Notes under the pieces: generated by a model
Databases searched by the model: none
Told to the model about the DNA's origin: nothing
Seen by the model: only the letters and a program-made list of their open reading frames with translations
From: Azoarcus sp. TTM-91
Lineage (GTDB): Bacteria; Pseudomonadota; Gammaproteobacteria; Burkholderiales; Rhodocyclaceae
DNA: 38,854 nucleotides
Reading direction: 5' to 3'
Assembly: GCF_012911025.1 (NCBI RefSeq)
Contig: NZ_WUEI01000039.1
Span: 1-38,854, forward strand
Made by a program: the position numbers and the translations under genes
Shown: positions 16,553 through 24,422 of the stretch, piece after piece
Layout of the letters: every line of letters starts with the position of its first letter
Position numbering within the stretch: position 1 is the stretch's first letter

Positions 16553-18445
16553 TCAACCAGCCAATGCAGCGCGAATCTGATCCAGCGTGCTGGGATCGTC
16601 TATCGTCGTCAGATCGCCCGGATCCCGCCCTTCGGCCAGCGCCTGGATGGAGCGGCGCAGCATCTTGCCGGAACGTGTCTTCGGCAGGCCGCTGATGAAA
16701 TGGACCCGCGCCGGTCGCGCGATGGCGCCCAGGCTGTCATCCACCGCCTTCATCACCTCCTTCTCCAGCGCTGCCCGCTTCTCCGCACTGTCGATACGGC
16801 TGGCATCCTTCACCACCGCGAAGGCCATCGGCGTCTGCCCCTTCAATTCGTCATGCACGCCGACAACCGCCACTTCGGCGATGGCGTTATGGCCCTGCAC
16901 CGCCTCTTCGATCTCACGCGTTCCCAGGCGATGTCCGGCAACGTTGATGACGTCGTCCATGCGGCCGAGGATGGTGTGGTAACCCTGTTCGTCCTTGATG
17001 CCCCAATCCGAGGAGGAATACACAACCGGGTTGGTGAACAGGCTGAAGTAGGTGGATACGAAGCGCTCGTCCTGCCCCCAGACGGTGGACAGGCAGCCCG
17101 GCGGCAGCGGCGGCACCACGCCGACGATGCCCTTCTCGCCCGGCCCGCACTCGCTGCCGTCCTCGCGGAAGATGCGCAAGTCGTAGCCGTAGACCGGGAA
17201 GCTGGGGCTGCCGAACTTGATCGGCGTCTTCTCCACGCCGCGTACCGCGGCCAGCATCGGCCAGCCGGTCTCGGTCTGCCAGTAGTTGTCGATCACCGGG
17301 ATGCCGAGTTCGCCCATGATCCATTCATGAGTCGGCTGGTCCAGCGGCTCGCCAGCGAGGAAGAGATGCTTGAGCGATGAGAGATCGTACTTCTTGAGGA
17401 AGGCAGGATCCTGCTTCTTCAGCACCCGCACCGCCGTCGGTGCCGAGAACATCACGCTGACCTTGTACTTCTCGACGATGCTCCACCAGATGCCGGCATC
17501 CGGCCGCAGCGGCGTACCCTCGTACATGATGGTCGCCATGCCGGCGATCAGCGGCGCGTAGATGATGTAGCTGTGGCCCACCACCCAGCCGATGTCCGAG
17601 GTGGTGAACATTGTCTCGCCTTCGCCACCGGTGTAGATGTGCTGCATGGACGCCGCCAGCGCCACACAATAACCGCCAGTGTCGCGCTGCACGCCCTTGG
17701 GTTTGCCGGTGGTGCCGGAGGTGTAGAGGATGTAGCTTGGCTCCGAGCTTTCCACCCAGGTCACCGGCACCGTGGCGTCCAGGTGCTTCTCGCGCAGCTC
17801 GGCGTAATCGACGTCGCGGCCGGCCACCCGCGGGAAGCCCTTGTCCAGCCCACGATCGACGATGAGCACCCTCTGCGGCGGGAATTCGGCCAGCTTGCAG
17901 GCTTCGTCCAGCAGATGCTTGTAGGGCACTGGCTTGCCGTTGCGCATGCCGGCGTCCGCACTGACCATGAGCTTGGGCCTGGCGTCGTCGATGCGGGTCG
18001 CCAGCGAGCCTGCGGCAAAGCCGCCGAAGACCACCGAGTGAATGGCGCCGATGCGGGCGCAGGCCAGGATGGCGAAGCAGGCCTGCGGGATCATCGGCAT
18101 GTAGATCAGGACGCGGTCGCCCTTGCCTACGCCCAGATCCTGATAGATCGCCGCCATGCGCTCGACTTCGCGCTGCAGCTCGGCGTAGGAGTAGATCGTC
18201 TCCTCACCGGTTTCGGTGGAAATGTAGATCAGGGCACGTGCGTCCGGCCGTTTGGCCGCGTGCCTGTCCACCGCGTTGTAGCAAAGATTGGTTTCCCCGC
18301 CCTTGAACCACTTTACGAAAGGCGGTCGCGAGAAATCGCAGATCTGTTCAGCCGGCTTGTTCCAATGAATCAAACGTGCCTGCTCGGCCCAGAATTCGTC
18401 ACGCTGGTCTATCGACCGGCGATGGAACGCCTGGTAGGTCGTCAT
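16553..18445 (-). CDS. prpE: Propionate-CoA ligase PrpE
   Basis: The protein has 630 residues, close to the 628 of the Escherichia coli enzyme. The start is the ATG at 18443-18445, which has a purine-rich GGGAGAGG just upstream. It belongs to the ANL superfamily of acyl-adenylate enzymes. The ATP loop is YTSGTTGKPKGVQRDTGGY, a form typical of PrpE rather than acetyl-CoA synthetase, as is LPPGCLSTVWGQDERF. The adenylation aspartate is in SSDWGIKD and the C-terminal catalytic lysine in RSGKMLRRS. It activates propionate to propionyl-CoA, the entry to the methylcitrate cycle. No other prp gene is in the window, so it may act alone here, or the enzyme may have a broader short-chain range. Confidence 0.88.
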   Translation of the reverse strand: MTTYQAFHRRSIDQRDEFWAEQARLIHWNKPAEQICDFSRPPFVKWFKGGETNLCYNAVDRHAAKRPDARALIYISTETGEETIYSYAELQREVERMAAIYQDLGVGKGDRVLIYMPMIPQACFAILACARIGAIHSVVFGGFAAGSLATRIDDARPKLMVSADAGMRNGKPVPYKHLLDEACKLAEFPPQRVLIVDRGLDKGFPRVAGRDVDYAELREKHLDATVPVTWVESSEPSYILYTSGTTGKPKGVQRDTGGYCVALAASMQHIYTGGEGETMFTTSDIGWVVGHSYIIYAPLIAGMATIMYEGTPLRPDAGIWWSIVEKYKVSVMFSAPTAVRVLKKQDPAFLKKYDLSSLKHLFLAGEPLDQPTHEWIMGELGIPVIDNYWQTETGWPMLAAVRGVEKTPIKFGSPSFPVYGYDLRIFREDGSECGPGEKGIVGVVPPLPPGCLSTVWGQDERFVSTYFSLFTNPVVYSSSDWGIKDEQGYHTILGRMDDVINVAGHRLGTREIEEAVQGHNAIAEVAVVGVHDELKGQTPMAFAVVKDASRIDSAEKRAALEKEVMKAVDDSLGAIARPARVHFISGLPKTRSGKMLRRSIQALAEGRDPGDLTTIDDPSTLDQIRAALAG

Positions 18446-18479
18446 GAGCACCTCTCCCTTCCTCATTTGCGAATGGCGT

Positions 18480-18501
18480 ACGGCGGCCCCTCAGCCGCCG
18501 T
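18480..18501. terminator. Hairpin between the receiver-protein gene and prpE
   Basis: ACGGCGGC (18480-18487) pairs perfectly with GCCGCCGT (18494-18501) around a six-base loop, in the 69 bases between the end of the receiver/GGDEF-like gene and the prpE start. No T run follows on the minus strand. It could be a weak terminator or leader structure for prpE. Confidence 0.35.
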
Positions 18502-18514
18502 GGTCCTGCTGCTC

Positions 18515-19705
18515 TCAAATGGAGGTCTGGCTACCCTCCACGTCATCACCGGTGCCCCGCTCTTTGTCGTACTTCTTGAGCTGCATGATCGGTAGCCCGA
18601 TGTGAAGTCGGGATTCTACCAATTCCAGCAGCGGCAGCAGGGTTGTGATGACATCCGGCAAGCGTTCGGCCACTTCGGCTTCACCGCCGGCGCGAATCTG
18701 CAGGAGGGCGTGATCGATGCTTACTGCTTGTCTGAGCTGGCGTTCCACCATCGAGTGGTCCACTTCGCCGCGCTCGGCCACCACCCGGTTGCCGCCGGCG
18801 GCAGCGCCTTCGCGCACTCGTTTCACGGCGACATCGATGAGCTCGCTGACACTGTGCAGCCCATCCACCGCCGAGCCGGAGATGCCGATGGTGATGCTGA
18901 TGCGGATGCGCTCTTCGCGGTAGGTCATCACCAGCTTTTCCATCGCCTTCTGCAGGCGCAGGGCGAAGGCGCAGCAGCCGGCGACATCGGTGCTGGGCGT
19001 GAGCACCGCGAACTGGGAGGGCGCCAGTTGCGCCACCGTATCTTCCTTGCGGACACGGGTGGAGAGAATCTTGGAGAGCTTGCGGGTAATGAGCTGGGCT
19101 ACATGGGCGCCATGCCATTCCACCAGTTGCTCGTAATGGTCGATCTCGATGACCATCGCCGAGATCTCGGAACGCTGGCGCTTGGCGAGCGCCATTTCCT
19201 GCTCGCCATGCCAGTTGAGGTAGGACTCGCTGAGCAGCCCGGAGCTGGGGTCTACCGGGCTCTGGGAGGCCAGTGCCGCCCGGCTCTCCGCCAGCTCGCG
19301 GCGGGTCTGGGCGAGGTGGGTCAGGGAATCCAGGCGGGCGACCAGCTCGACGCTGCCTATGCCCTTGGTGATGAAATCGTTCGCGCCCAGCTGCATCGCC
19401 TTGATGCGGGCGTCGTCGTCTTCGTCGCCGGAAATGATCACCACCGGCATCTCGTGCACCCGCTGTAGTTTGGAGCTGCGGATGCGCTCCAGCAGGCCGT
19501 ACCCGTCCAGCTGCGGCATGCCAATGTCGGTAAGGACGACCTGGATCTCGGGATCCACCAGCAGCGCCTGCCAGCCTGCCTCGCCATCAGCCTCCTCGCG
19601 CACCGCGAAACGCCCCCGCACATGCTTGATGATGGAGGCCCGCACCATGCGTGAGTCGTCAACAATCAGGACTTTCGGCAACTGCGGAGTTTCTTCGGCA
19701 CTCAT
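18515..19705 (-). CDS. Response regulator with a degenerate GGDEF domain
   Basis: The protein has 396 residues. The receiver domain (about 10-125) is intact: acidic pair D16-D17, phosphoacceptor D60 in VVLTDIGMP, and lysine K114. After a short linker, a GGDEF-like domain spans about residues 155-310, with conserved secondary structure (SAMVIEIDHYEQL, then RISITIGISGS). The signature itself, at the QLAPSQFAVL turn, has lost GGDEF and reads APSQF, so diguanylate cyclase activity is very unlikely. The C-terminal 85 residues match nothing I recognise. It probably works as a phosphorylation-controlled partner protein or nucleotide sensor. It is transcribed away from the HDOD gene, which also belongs to signalling. 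No kinase is adjacent. Confidence 0.85.
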   Translation of the reverse strand: MSAEETPQLPKVLIVDDSRMVRASIIKHVRGRFAVREEADGEAGWQALLVDPEIQVVLTDIGMPQLDGYGLLERIRSSKLQRVHEMPVVIISGDEDDDARIKAMQLGANDFITKGIGSVELVARLDSLTHLAQTRRELAESRAALASQSPVDPSSGLLSESYLNWHGEQEMALAKRQRSEISAMVIEIDHYEQLVEWHGAHVAQLITRKLSKILSTRVRKEDTVAQLAPSQFAVLTPSTDVAGCCAFALRLQKAMEKLVMTYREERIRISITIGISGSAVDGLHSVSELIDVAVKRVREGAAAGGNRVVAERGEVDHSMVERQLRQAVSIDHALLQIRAGGEAEVAERLPDVITTLLPLLELVESRLHIGLPIMQLKKYDKERGTGDDVEGSQTSI

Positions 19706-19879
19706 GGCGGGAACAGACTTTCCTGTGGGGCAATGGCCGATCCGGACGGAGCCGCGGACGGATGACGAGGATGCGCCAGATTATAGCGAAAAGCCATAGT
19801 CGGCCCGGCAGCCCGCCCGCACTTCAAATCCGCCCCTATGCGACCGATAATTCAACAAGATCATCTTGGGTTCGCCGCC

Positions 19880-20746
19880 ATGCCCCTGCTCACGCAGCCC
19901 CTGGAAACAGTCGATGCCTACGTCGAGCACTTCTCCCGCCAGCCGCTTCCGGTGCTGCGGCGGACGGTCAAGGATCTCGAAGCGCTGCGCGCCGAGATGG
20001 ACACCGTGAGCGGCAAGCGCATCGCCGCTGTCGTGCTGGCGGATCCGCTGATGACGATGAAGCTGCTGACTCATCTCGAAAGCCACCGCCGCAGCTCGCA
20101 GAACCACGACATCACCACCATAGACCGGGCGGTGATGATGATGGGCCTGGGCCCCTTCTTCAACACCTTCACCCGGATGCCTACGGTGGAAGACACGCTG
20201 GCGGCGCATCCACAGGCACTCATCGGCGTGCTCAAGGTCATCGGCCGCGCCCGCCGCGCCGCCCATTACGCCCGCGATTGGGCCATCGTGCGCCACGACC
20301 TGGATGTGGACGAGATCACGGTGGCGGCGCTGCTGCGCGAGGCCACCGAGATCGTCTGCTGGGTGTTCGCGCCGGAGCTGACCCGCCGTGTCTACAGCCT
20401 GCAGCTCGCGGACCGCCAGTTGCGTAGCGCCACCGCCCAGCGCGCCGTGTTCGGCGCCACCGCGCGGGAAATCCAGCTGGCCCTGATCCACGCCTGGACG
20501 CTGCCGCAGCTGCTGGTGCAACTGCTGGACGAAACCCAGGGCGAACATCCGCGGGTGCGCACCATCAAGCTCGCCGCCGACTTCGCTCGCCATGTCGCCC
20601 ACGGCTGGGATGACCCCGCCTTGCCGGATGACATCGACGCCATCGAACGCTTGCTGCCGCTGGGCCGGGAGCAGTTGCTGCACCGGTTGAACGTACCGGA
20701 AGAGGCCATGGCCCGCTTCCTGCCCGAGGCGTCGCAGCCGGAGTGA
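19880..20746 (+). CDS. HDOD-domain protein
   Basis: The protein has 288 residues from the ATG at 19880. An upstream ATG at 19838 would add 14 residues, and neither has a clear Shine-Dalgarno. The HDOD fold is suggested by LPVLRRTVKDLEAL, by VVLADPLMTMKLLTHLES near residue 55 (compare the family pattern of I-x-x-DP-x-L-x-x-K-L-L), and by TTIDRAVMMMGLGPFFN, with a helical remainder. Catalytic HD histidine-aspartate pairs are absent, as is usual for HDOD. The family acts as signalling output modules, often with two-component or cyclic-di-GMP proteins, and this gene is divergent from a receiver/degenerate-GGDEF gene. Its exact role is unknown. Confidence 0.75.
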   Translation: MPLLTQPLETVDAYVEHFSRQPLPVLRRTVKDLEALRAEMDTVSGKRIAAVVLADPLMTMKLLTHLESHRRSSQNHDITTIDRAVMMMGLGPFFNTFTRMPTVEDTLAAHPQALIGVLKVIGRARRAAHYARDWAIVRHDLDVDEITVAALLREATEIVCWVFAPELTRRVYSLQLADRQLRSATAQRAVFGATAREIQLALIHAWTLPQLLVQLLDETQGEHPRVRTIKLAADFARHVAHGWDDPALPDDIDAIERLLPLGREQLLHRLNVPEEAMARFLPEASQPE

Positions 20747-20809
20747 GCAGTAAGGGCGCTCTCGCAGGGCGCTTGCGTATATGATCCCCGGGTTGAACAC
20801 GGAGTCTTC

Positions 20810-21385
20810 ATGAGCGTCTCTTCCGCCCTGCTGCTCGGCATCGTCGTGGTCGCCCTGGCCTACGGCGTCGTCATCTACAACGGCCTGGTCCGGCTGAAGC
20901 ACAACGTAGCCAAGGCCTGGGCCAACATCGACGTGCTGCTCAAGCAGCGCCACGACGAGGTGCCGAAACTGATCGAGGTATGCAAGCAGTACCGCCAGTT
21001 CGAGAGCGAAACCCTGGCCCGCGTCACCGAGGCACGCGCCCGCGTCGCCGCCGCCCGCGAGCAGCATGACTTGCCGGCGCTGGGGGCGGCCGAAGGCCTG
21101 CTGCGCGGCGGCCTGGGCCAGATCTTCGCCGTCGCCGAGGCCTATCCGGAGCTGAAGGCCAACGAGCATTTCATGCAGTTGCAGAGCCGCATCACCGCAC
21201 TGGAGAACGGTATCGCCGACCGGCGCGAGTGGTACAACGAGTCTGTCAATCTGCACAACGTGCGCATCGAGCAGTTTCCCGATCTGCTGCTCGCCCGCCT
21301 GTTCCAGTTCCCGCCGCAGCCGCTGCTGGAGTTCGCCAGTGTGGAGAAGGCGGACGTAGACGTGAAGGCGCTGTTCGGCACCTGA
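20810..21385 (+). CDS. lemA: LemA family membrane protein
   Basis: The protein has 191 residues, the usual size for LemA. It has one N-terminal membrane anchor (about residues 6-25) and then a long helical domain with the family motifs YNGLVRLKHNVAKAWANIDV, KQRHDEVPKLIEVCKQY, LKANEHFMQLQSRIT and REWYNESVNLHNVRIEQFP. Its last residues, FASVEKADVDVKALFG, resemble the usual end of LemA. GGAG lies five bases before the ATG. A GIDE-domain gene follows 11 bases later, a pairing seen in other bacteria. LemA is thought to be a membrane-organising helical protein; its biochemical function is not settled. Confidence 0.93.
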   Translation: MSVSSALLLGIVVVALAYGVVIYNGLVRLKHNVAKAWANIDVLLKQRHDEVPKLIEVCKQYRQFESETLARVTEARARVAAAREQHDLPALGAAEGLLRGGLGQIFAVAEAYPELKANEHFMQLQSRITALENGIADRREWYNESVNLHNVRIEQFPDLLLARLFQFPPQPLLEFASVEKADVDVKALFGT

Positions 21386-21395
21386 GCCGCCTCCC

Positions 21396-22292
21396 ATGCT
21401 CGTGCGCCTGCGGCGCGACGGCCTGAACGTCGCGCTGCCCTCCATCCAGTTCGGCCTGGTCGCCTTCATCCTGCATGTCGGCCCCCGCAGCCAGGCCAGC
21501 CTGTTCGCAATCGCCCTGCTGCTGGCCTGCGGCCTCTTTGGCTGGTTGCGCACGCTGCAGCACGCCCGGCTCATCCTGGACACCCCCACCTCCCGGGTGG
21601 GCTCCGCCGCCCAGGGCTACGTGGAACTACGCGGCCACGGCGAGCCGCTGGCGGGCACGCCGGTGCTGTCTCCGCTCACCGGGCTGCCGGTAATCTGGTA
21701 CCGCCTCGCCACCTACCACCGCAACAACGATCGCAAATGGGTGCATGCCCACACGGACGAGAGCGATGCCTCCTTCCTGCTGCGGGATGCGAGCGGCGTC
21801 TGCGCGGTCGATCCCGAGGGGGCGGAAATGTTGGTGCGGCGGCAGGACACGGTGGAGCGTGGCGACATCCGGCAGGTCCAGTGGTGCCTGCTGCGTCACG
21901 ACCCCATCTATGTGCTGGGCGATTTCCACACGCTGGGCAGCATCACGCCGGAGCTGGACACCGCCGCTCAGGTGCGCGATCTCCTCGCCGAATGGAAACA
22001 GGACCACCGGCGCCTGCTTGCCCGCTTCGACCTCGATGGCGATGGCCAGATCAGCCTGAAGGAGTGGGAGCTAGCCCGTGCCCAGGCCAAGCGCGAGGTG
22101 GCGAAGCAGCGCCAGGAGGTGCTCGCTTCACCGGAGGCCCATGTGATGCGCAAGCCGGATGATGGCCGGCTGTACCTCATCTCCGATCTGGATCCGGCGC
22201 GCATCGCACGACGCTACCGCTGGTGGTCAGCGCTGCACCTCAGCGTCTTCCTTGGCAGCGCGGCGGCGGTCGCCTGGCTCTCCCAGGCTTGA
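21396..22292 (+). CDS. GIDE-domain membrane protein with an EF-hand, partner of LemA
   Basis: The protein has 298 residues, with membrane segments near residues 15-28, 35-52 and at the C-terminus (about 278-295). Between them is a domain resembling GIDE, the domain named from the mitochondrial ubiquitin ligase MUL1/GIDE. Its visible parts are RVGSAAQGYVELRGHGEPL, LSPLTGLPVIWYR, and a C-terminal YVLGDFHTLG. No RING finger is present. Residues 212-223 (DLDGDGQISLKE) form a complete 12-residue EF-hand calcium loop, with D at positions 1, 3 and 5, G at 6, I at 8 and E at 12. It is inserted near a charged, helical segment. Calcium binding by this LemA partner is therefore likely. Its role in the envelope is not known. 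Confidence 0.75.
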   Translation: MLVRLRRDGLNVALPSIQFGLVAFILHVGPRSQASLFAIALLLACGLFGWLRTLQHARLILDTPTSRVGSAAQGYVELRGHGEPLAGTPVLSPLTGLPVIWYRLATYHRNNDRKWVHAHTDESDASFLLRDASGVCAVDPEGAEMLVRRQDTVERGDIRQVQWCLLRHDPIYVLGDFHTLGSITPELDTAAQVRDLLAEWKQDHRRLLARFDLDGDGQISLKEWELARAQAKREVAKQRQEVLASPEAHVMRKPDDGRLYLISDLDPARIARRYRWWSALHLSVFLGSAAAVAWLSQA

Positions 22293-22311
22293 TGCGCGGC
22301 AGACGGAACAC

Positions 22312-22334
22312 GCTCGCCACCTCGCCCGGCGAGC
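22312..22334. terminator. Hairpin between the converging GIDE and uup genes
   Basis: GCTCGCC (22312-22318) pairs with GGCGAGC (22328-22334) across a nine-base loop, in the 54-base gap between two converging genes. No T run follows on either strand, so this is a weak call. Confidence 0.35.
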
Positions 22335-22346
22335 CTGCAGGCCTCC

Positions 22347-24269
22347 TCAGCCGCCGGCTTCCGCAGCCCGCGTCTCCAGCGCTTCCCAGCGCAGCATGGC
22401 GGCTTCGATCTCGCCGTCCAGCGCGTCCAGCCTGTCCTTGCAGCGGGCGACCTCCTGGGGCGCCTCCTGGTACAGCGCCGGGTCCGCCAGCCGTGCATGC
22501 AGGCTGGCCTGCTCCGCCTCCAGCGCAGCGATCTTGTCCGGCAGGCTCTCCAGCTCACGCCGCTCGTTATAGGAGAGCTTGGCCGGCTTCTGCGCCGCCG
22601 GCTTGGGGGGCGCGGCGGGGGCCGCCTTGGGCGCAGGCTGCTGGCGTTGAGTTTCCTGCTTCTGCGCCTCGCGCGCCGTCTGCACTCGCAGCCAATCGCC
22701 GTAGCCACCGGCATACTCGCCCCATTCACCGTCACCCTCGGCCGCAATCACCTGGGTGACCACGTTGTCGAGGAAGGCGCGGTCGTGGCTGACCAGGAAC
22801 AAGGTGCCGTCGTAGGCAGCAAGCAGTTCCTCCAGCAGATCCAGGGTTTCAATGTCGAGGTCGTTGGTCGGCTCGTCCAGTACCATGATGTTGGCCGGGC
22901 GGGCGAACAACCTCGCCAGCAGCAGGCGGTTGCGCTCGCCGCCGGAGAGCGATTTCACCGGCGAGCGCGCGCGCTGCGGCGCGAACAGGAAATCGCCCAG
23001 ATAACCGATCACATGCTTGCGCTCGCCGGCGATCTCGACGTACTCCGAGCCCGGGCTGATCACCTCGGTCAGCGGCAGCTCCGGGTCCAGCTGGGCGCGC
23101 AGCTGGTCGAAATAGGCCACCGTCTGCCGGGTGCCACGGCGCACCGAGCCCTCGTCCGGCTCGATCTCGCCGAGGATGAGTTTCAGCAGCGTGGTCTTGC
23201 CGGCGCCATTGGGGCCAAGCAGCCCGATGCGGTCGCCGCGCAGGATGCGGGTGGAAAAATCCTTCACCACTGCGCGGCCGCCATAGCGCTTGGTGACACC
23301 ATGCAGCTCGGCCACCATCTGGCCGCTCTGCTCGCCGCGATCCACCGCCAGGCTGACGTTGCCGAGGCGGTCGCGCCGCGCCGAGCGCTCGCGCCGCAGC
23401 GCCTCCAGGCGGCGCACCCGGCCTTCGTTGCGGGTGCGGCGGGCTTCCACGCCCTTGCGTATCCACACCTCCTCCTGCGCCAGCATTTTGTCGAAACGGG
23501 CGTTGGCCTTGTCCTCCGACTCCAGTTCCTCCGCCTTGCGCCGCTGGTAGTCGCTGTAGCGGCCGGGGTAGCTGGCGAGCCGGCCGCGGTCCAGCTCGAT
23601 GATGCGGGTGGCGACATTGTCGAGGAAGACGCGGTCGTGGGTGATCACCACCACCGCGCCGCGGAAGTCGCGGATCAGCCCTTCCAGCCACAGGATGCCG
23701 TCGATATCCAGATGGTTGGTCGGCTCGTCCAGCAGCAGCAGTTCCGGCTCGGCAACCAGCGCCCGCGCCAGCGCAACTCGCTTCACCCCACCACCGGAGA
23801 GGCTGGCAACCTTTGCGTCGGCCGACAGTCCGAGACGGGCGAGCATATGCTCCACCCGCCGGTTGAGCTGCCAGCCGTCGGCAGCCTCCACCGCTGCCTG
23901 CAAGCGCTCCAGCCGCTCCAGCGCCTCGGCGTCGCCCTGCTCCGCCACCGCATGCATCGCGTCGTGGTACTCGACCAGCAGGCGGGCGGCGTCGCCCAGG
24001 CCGTCGGCCACGGTGGCAAATACATCGCGGTCCAGCGGGAAATCCGCCTCCTGCGGCACATACGTGGTCACCAGTCCCGGCTCGCGCCAGACCTGACCGT
24101 CGTCCAGCGCGGCCTGGCCGGCAAGTGCCCGCAGCAGGCTGGACTTGCCCGAGCCGTTGCGGCCGATGAGCGCCACCCGCTCGCCGGCATCAAGCTGGAA
24201 GTCCGCCCGGTCCAGCAGATCAACGTGGCCGAAGGCGAGGCAGGCATTTTCAACGGACAGCAGGGGCAT
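22347..24269 (-). CDS. uup: ABC-F family ATPase, Uup-like
   Basis: The protein has 640 residues with two ATP-binding domains and no membrane part. First domain: Walker A GRNGSGKSS, signature LSGGGVKRVALAR, Walker B LLLLDEPTNHLD. Second domain: GPNGAGKTT, LSGGERNRL, IMVLDEPTNDLD. A basic helical linker joins them (near residues 245-310), and the tail after about residue 535 is alanine/proline-rich and then coiled coil, as in Uup. ABC-F proteins act on the ribosome. Uup in Escherichia coli affects transposon excision, ribosome-related stress and DNA integrity. The first signature motif, with GGGV in place of the more usual GGxx, is a small deviation. It stands alone, converging with the GIDE gene. 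Confidence 0.93.
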   Translation of the reverse strand: MPLLSVENACLAFGHVDLLDRADFQLDAGERVALIGRNGSGKSSLLRALAGQAALDDGQVWREPGLVTTYVPQEADFPLDRDVFATVADGLGDAARLLVEYHDAMHAVAEQGDAEALERLERLQAAVEAADGWQLNRRVEHMLARLGLSADAKVASLSGGGVKRVALARALVAEPELLLLDEPTNHLDIDGILWLEGLIRDFRGAVVVITHDRVFLDNVATRIIELDRGRLASYPGRYSDYQRRKAEELESEDKANARFDKMLAQEEVWIRKGVEARRTRNEGRVRRLEALRRERSARRDRLGNVSLAVDRGEQSGQMVAELHGVTKRYGGRAVVKDFSTRILRGDRIGLLGPNGAGKTTLLKLILGEIEPDEGSVRRGTRQTVAYFDQLRAQLDPELPLTEVISPGSEYVEIAGERKHVIGYLGDFLFAPQRARSPVKSLSGGERNRLLLARLFARPANIMVLDEPTNDLDIETLDLLEELLAAYDGTLFLVSHDRAFLDNVVTQVIAAEGDGEWGEYAGGYGDWLRVQTAREAQKQETQRQQPAPKAAPAAPPKPAAQKPAKLSYNERRELESLPDKIAALEAEQASLHARLADPALYQEAPQEVARCKDRLDALDGEIEAAMLRWEALETRAAEAGG

Positions 24270-24422
24270 CGGCGGGCTCGAAAGAGGTAGGAAGAGGGGA
24301 AAGGCCGGATTCTAACGGGCTGCTACCATGGGGGCACGCCTCCGCCGCCGCGCGCAAGGGTCGCCGTGCGCGCCCCGCTGGCCCACCGCCGCGATGCAGA
24401 CGCGGCTAAGTAGAGGATATGA

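Noticed and set aside
20753..20773. Direct repeat AGGGCGCT, twice with a period of 13 bases, before lemA
   Set aside because: Two short GC-rich copies are expected by chance in this composition, and there is no further copy.
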